In this document: positions 51,072 to 53,223 of the stretch, piece after piece
Numbering within the stretch: position 1 is the first letter of the stretch
Layout: each line of letters starts with the position of its first letter
Source: Pseudomonadota bacterium
Lineage (GTDB): Bacteria > SAR324 > NAC60-12
Assembly: GCA_004213175.1 (NCBI GenBank)
Contig: SHAT01000010.1
Span: 1-53,223, forward strand
Reading direction: 5' to 3'
Length of the DNA stretch: 53,223 bases
The notes under the pieces: model-generated
The model's input: only the letters and a program-made list of their open reading frames with translations
The model's database searches: none
What the model was told of the DNA's origin: nothing
Program-made: the position numbers and the translations under genes

Positions 51072-52343
51072 TTATTTCAACCCAGAATTCCAGGATGGCA
51101 TATATTCATTAATTCCTGCACCGGTGTTTGTAAGTCTTTTAGCAGTGCTTCCTGAAGAAAGAACATAATAAATTTTCCAGTCTCTGCCCGTTTTGGCTTG
51201 AAATGCTATCATAGAACCATCTGAAGACCAAGCAGGACTTTCAGCTAACATGCCCTTTGGTGATACTTGTTTTACAAGTCCTAATTTATCATCAGTCCGA
51301 ACACGGTAAATAGCCGATGGTCCTCCTAAAGTACCACTGAATGAAATCATAGAAGCATCTGGTGACCAGTCGGGTGAAGTGTTATTCTTGCCTTTTTTGG
51401 TAAGACGCGCAGTTTTTTGAGTGCTCAGATCCATTAGGTAAACTTGAGGGGTGCCTGTTCTATCTGAAATGTACGCAAGCTGAGTTCCATCTGGAGATAG
51501 TACCGCTTCCGTCTCAATAGCAGGATGTTTTGTTATATTACGACCCTGTGATATCATATCTCCACTAGTACCTCGAACCACTTTGTATTCAAAAATATCT
51601 GTATTTCTTTCCCCCATATATTTAGAGAGATAAATTTTATTGTTACTTCCCCATGTGGCACTACTTCCTACTCCTTTTTCAAAATAAATTTGCTTGCTCT
51701 TGTACCTTAAGGGAAGGAATCCTTGCATTAAAATTTTTGATCCACTTGCCGTTTGTGCTGCGTATATAATTTTATCACCTTTTGGGCTCCAGCTAGCGCC
51801 AGTGTTACTATATAAATTATAGGTAATTTTTTTGTGTTCATCTGAACCAAATCTTTTCATAACAAGAGAACTTTGAGATTCTCCCTTCTTCTTTTCAGAC
51901 CAGACGATGATACTACCCAAAGAACCCTTGATTCCCATTAAACTTTTTACAAGGAAATTTCCTATTTGAGAAGATTTTAAATTAACATATTGTTCATCTT
52001 CATTGCGAAATCTTACCCCTATTGAAGTTGTATCAAAACTTGTATCCTGAACACCAGTAAGATTTACAGCGACTGTTTTTGATTCATTAGTGGTGCTGAT
52101 TTCAAGGTTAAATGCTGACTTTTCAGCATCGTCTACAATGTTGAAAAGTAAAGTTTTATCCAACTGACTACTCAACTTTTTTACTACCATATCAACTATG
52201 TCTGAACTGCCATTAGCCGTGATGGAAATGTTGAGTTTTTCTATACCTGGCTTGTTAATGTCAAAATACTCAATCGCTAGAGTCGACGGAACAAGGTAGA
52301 GTGTAACTCCAACAATTAGGATCAGTTTAAATAAATTATTCAT
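51072..52343 (-). CDS. tolB: TolB periplasmic beta-propeller protein (copy 2, Tol-Pal cluster)
   Basis: 423 residues with a signal peptide (LILIVGVTLYLVPSTLA). N-terminal TolB domain then PD40 repeats: SWSPKGDKIIYAAQ, VLSPDGTQLAYISDRTG, PDWSPDASMISFSGT, PAWSSDGSMIAFQAKTG, and PSWNSGLK. It sits between tolA and cpoB in the complete Tol cluster, so it is the probable functional TolB here, while the copy at 32955 is a paralogue. The two share architecture but differ in sequence throughout. Confidence 0.95.
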   Translation of the reverse strand: MNNLFKLILIVGVTLYLVPSTLAIEYFDINKPGIEKLNISITANGSSDIVDMVVKKLSSQLDKTLLFNIVDDAEKSAFNLEISTTNESKTVAVNLTGVQDTSFDTTSIGVRFRNEDEQYVNLKSSQIGNFLVKSLMGIKGSLGSIIVWSEKKKGESQSSLVMKRFGSDEHKKITYNLYSNTGASWSPKGDKIIYAAQTASGSKILMQGFLPLRYKSKQIYFEKGVGSSATWGSNNKIYLSKYMGERNTDIFEYKVVRGTSGDMISQGRNITKHPAIETEAVLSPDGTQLAYISDRTGTPQVYLMDLSTQKTARLTKKGKNNTSPDWSPDASMISFSGTLGGPSAIYRVRTDDKLGLVKQVSPKGMLAESPAWSSDGSMIAFQAKTGRDWKIYYVLSSGSTAKRLTNTGAGINEYMPSWNSGLK

Positions 52344-52396
52344 ACATTCTCCAAATGATCATTGTTTAAATGTTAATACACCAAAAAAGTGTATTT

Positions 52397-53223
52397 TTAA
52401 AGGGGCGCAAATTTTAGCCCAAGCTCAGTGAGTTTGCCATCAAAATTTTTGGGCAAAGGTGGTAAAGTTTTCAATTTTGCAAATAATGACTTTACCGAAT
52501 TATCAAAAATCTTGTTACCTGAAACCTTATCAAAAGCATATTGCAACAGGGATCCATCTTTCGCAATAATAAGTCTAACCTTTATTTCCAGTTTAGCGTT
52601 TAATTCAACAGGTAATTTCCATTTTTCTTTAATGTAACTATTAACTATCTGCAAATATTCTTTACTTTCCAAAACACCAAGTTTTGTTATCCTTCTTGCT
52701 ATATTAGAACGTCCCTTTGCGAAAAGACTTGAGTTATTTGTAATCACTTCAGCTGCACGCGCTTTGCTTGATCCAGCAAGCTCTTGTTTTCGTAACTTTT
52801 TAAGGTTTAATGCTTTTGTATCAATCGTAAAACCTTTTAAAACTTTAGAAAGCGAAATTATTTTTGTATTTTTGGGATCTTGGATAGTTTCCTCTAGGTC
52901 TTTTAAATCCTCCAAGGGAACATCTTTCAAATCCGAGATCTCTTCTGATATAGTTGCAACTTCATTTTTAACTAATGTCTCAGCCTGGGCCTCTTCAACA
53001 AATACATCTTCTTTTTCTTCTTCTAAGTTTGTTTTATTATCTGTAGTAGAAATAGTTTGTTTTACTTCCTGATTAACTTCCGTTTCCAGTTTTTCCTGAG
53101 TCACTTTACTATCTGATCTCTCCATAACTTGAGCGTTATCGTCTTCTTTTAACCCTTTTGTTGTCAATTCAGGCTCTGGTTTTTGCTCAGGTTCTGGTTC
53201 AGGCTCAGGCTCAGGTTCAGGTT
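52397..53223 (-). CDS. tolA: TolA/TonB-type protein (copy 2, partial)
   Basis: The N-terminal anchor is off the right edge; the readable frame starts in a Glu-Pro repeat (EPEPEPEQKPEPE). A long acidic-basic disordered middle follows. The C-terminal domain spans about the last 85 residues: YLQIVNSYIKEKWKLPVELNAKLEIKVRLIIAKDG, KVSGNKIFDNSVKSLFAKLKTLPPLP, as in TolA/TonB C-terminal domains. It contacts Pal and TolB at the outer membrane and is energised by TolQ-TolR. First visible gene of the Tol cluster, about 50 bases upstream of tolB. Confidence 0.9.
   Translation of the reverse strand, partial: PEPEPEPEPEPEQKPEPELTTKGLKEDDNAQVMERSDSKVTQEKLETEVNQEVKQTISTTDNKTNLEEEKEDVFVEEAQAETLVKNEVATISEEISDLKDVPLEDLKDLEETIQDPKNTKIISLSKVLKGFTIDTKALNLKKLRKQELAGSSKARAAEVITNNSSLFAKGRSNIARRITKLGVLESKEYLQIVNSYIKEKWKLPVELNAKLEIKVRLIIAKDGSLLQYAFDKVSGNKIFDNSVKSLFAKLKTLPPLPKNFDGKLTELGLKFAPL

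Overview
The window looks like AT-rich chromosomal DNA from a marine, didermic (LPS-bearing) bacterium of the deltaproteobacteria/SAR324 type. This is inferred from gene content: a PUFA synthase, a Kdo transferase, a Tol-Pal envelope system with paralogues, and a TGA codon in place of a catalytic cysteine. No rRNA or other taxonomic marker is present, so the lineage is a guess. I see no prophage, CRISPR array or intact insertion sequence. Two clearly decayed genes are present: comF and the first ~210 codons of carB.

Layout. 1-4891 (minus): the first ~1630 residues of a PfaA-type polyunsaturated fatty acid synthase (KS-AT-linker-four ACPs, running off the left edge). 5193-5268: tRNA-Asn. 5647-10705: small hypotheticals, a secreted SUMF1-fold protein, and a TerB/LETM1-like protein in one operon with the Kdo transferase WaaA. 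10702-15708: comF remnant, then an XRE-cupin regulator divergent from a three-gene sulfur-carrier operon. 15705-18345 (minus): Dabb protein, TyrS, RecR and a zinc-ribbon protein. 18346-23400: a low-density, very AT-rich accessory stretch with two lipoproteins built from S-T-I-x-N pentapeptide-like repeats, small unknown genes, a GNAT acetyltransferase and YciB. 23564-35493 (minus): TrpD, a NadD-CinA fusion, a LeuA-family synthase, a membrane protein, a HAD phosphatase, a LysM amidase with its truncated paralogue, an HNH nuclease, and a TolB plus TonB/TolA-like pair. 35737-45529: HU, PBP1A, a YdcF-like protein, the carB pseudogene, a CcmI-like protein, Mini-RNase III with an R3H protein, and Lon. 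45658-47654: HemL, a lone FliN, TatA. 47664-53223 (minus): a complete Tol-Pal cluster in the order tolA-tolB-cpoB-pal-tolQ-tolR.

The most interesting region is 11148-15708. A ubiquitin-like sulfur carrier carries a blocking tail after its Gly-Gly. An E1/MoeB-like adenylyltransferase fused to rhodanese has an in-frame TGA exactly where the family's catalytic Cys lies, followed by a SECIS-like hairpin. A third protein fuses a JAMM metalloprotease to two consecutive fold-type-I PLP domains, the first apparently supplying phosphate-binding residues and the second the catalytic lysine. Together they resemble a selenocysteine-using, fused version of the protein-thiocarboxylate homocysteine/cysteine pathway (HcyS/HcyF/HcyD/MetY of Wolinella; CysO/Mec+/CysM of Mycobacterium). 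A perfect 12-bp inverted repeat between the regulator and the operon is a likely operator.
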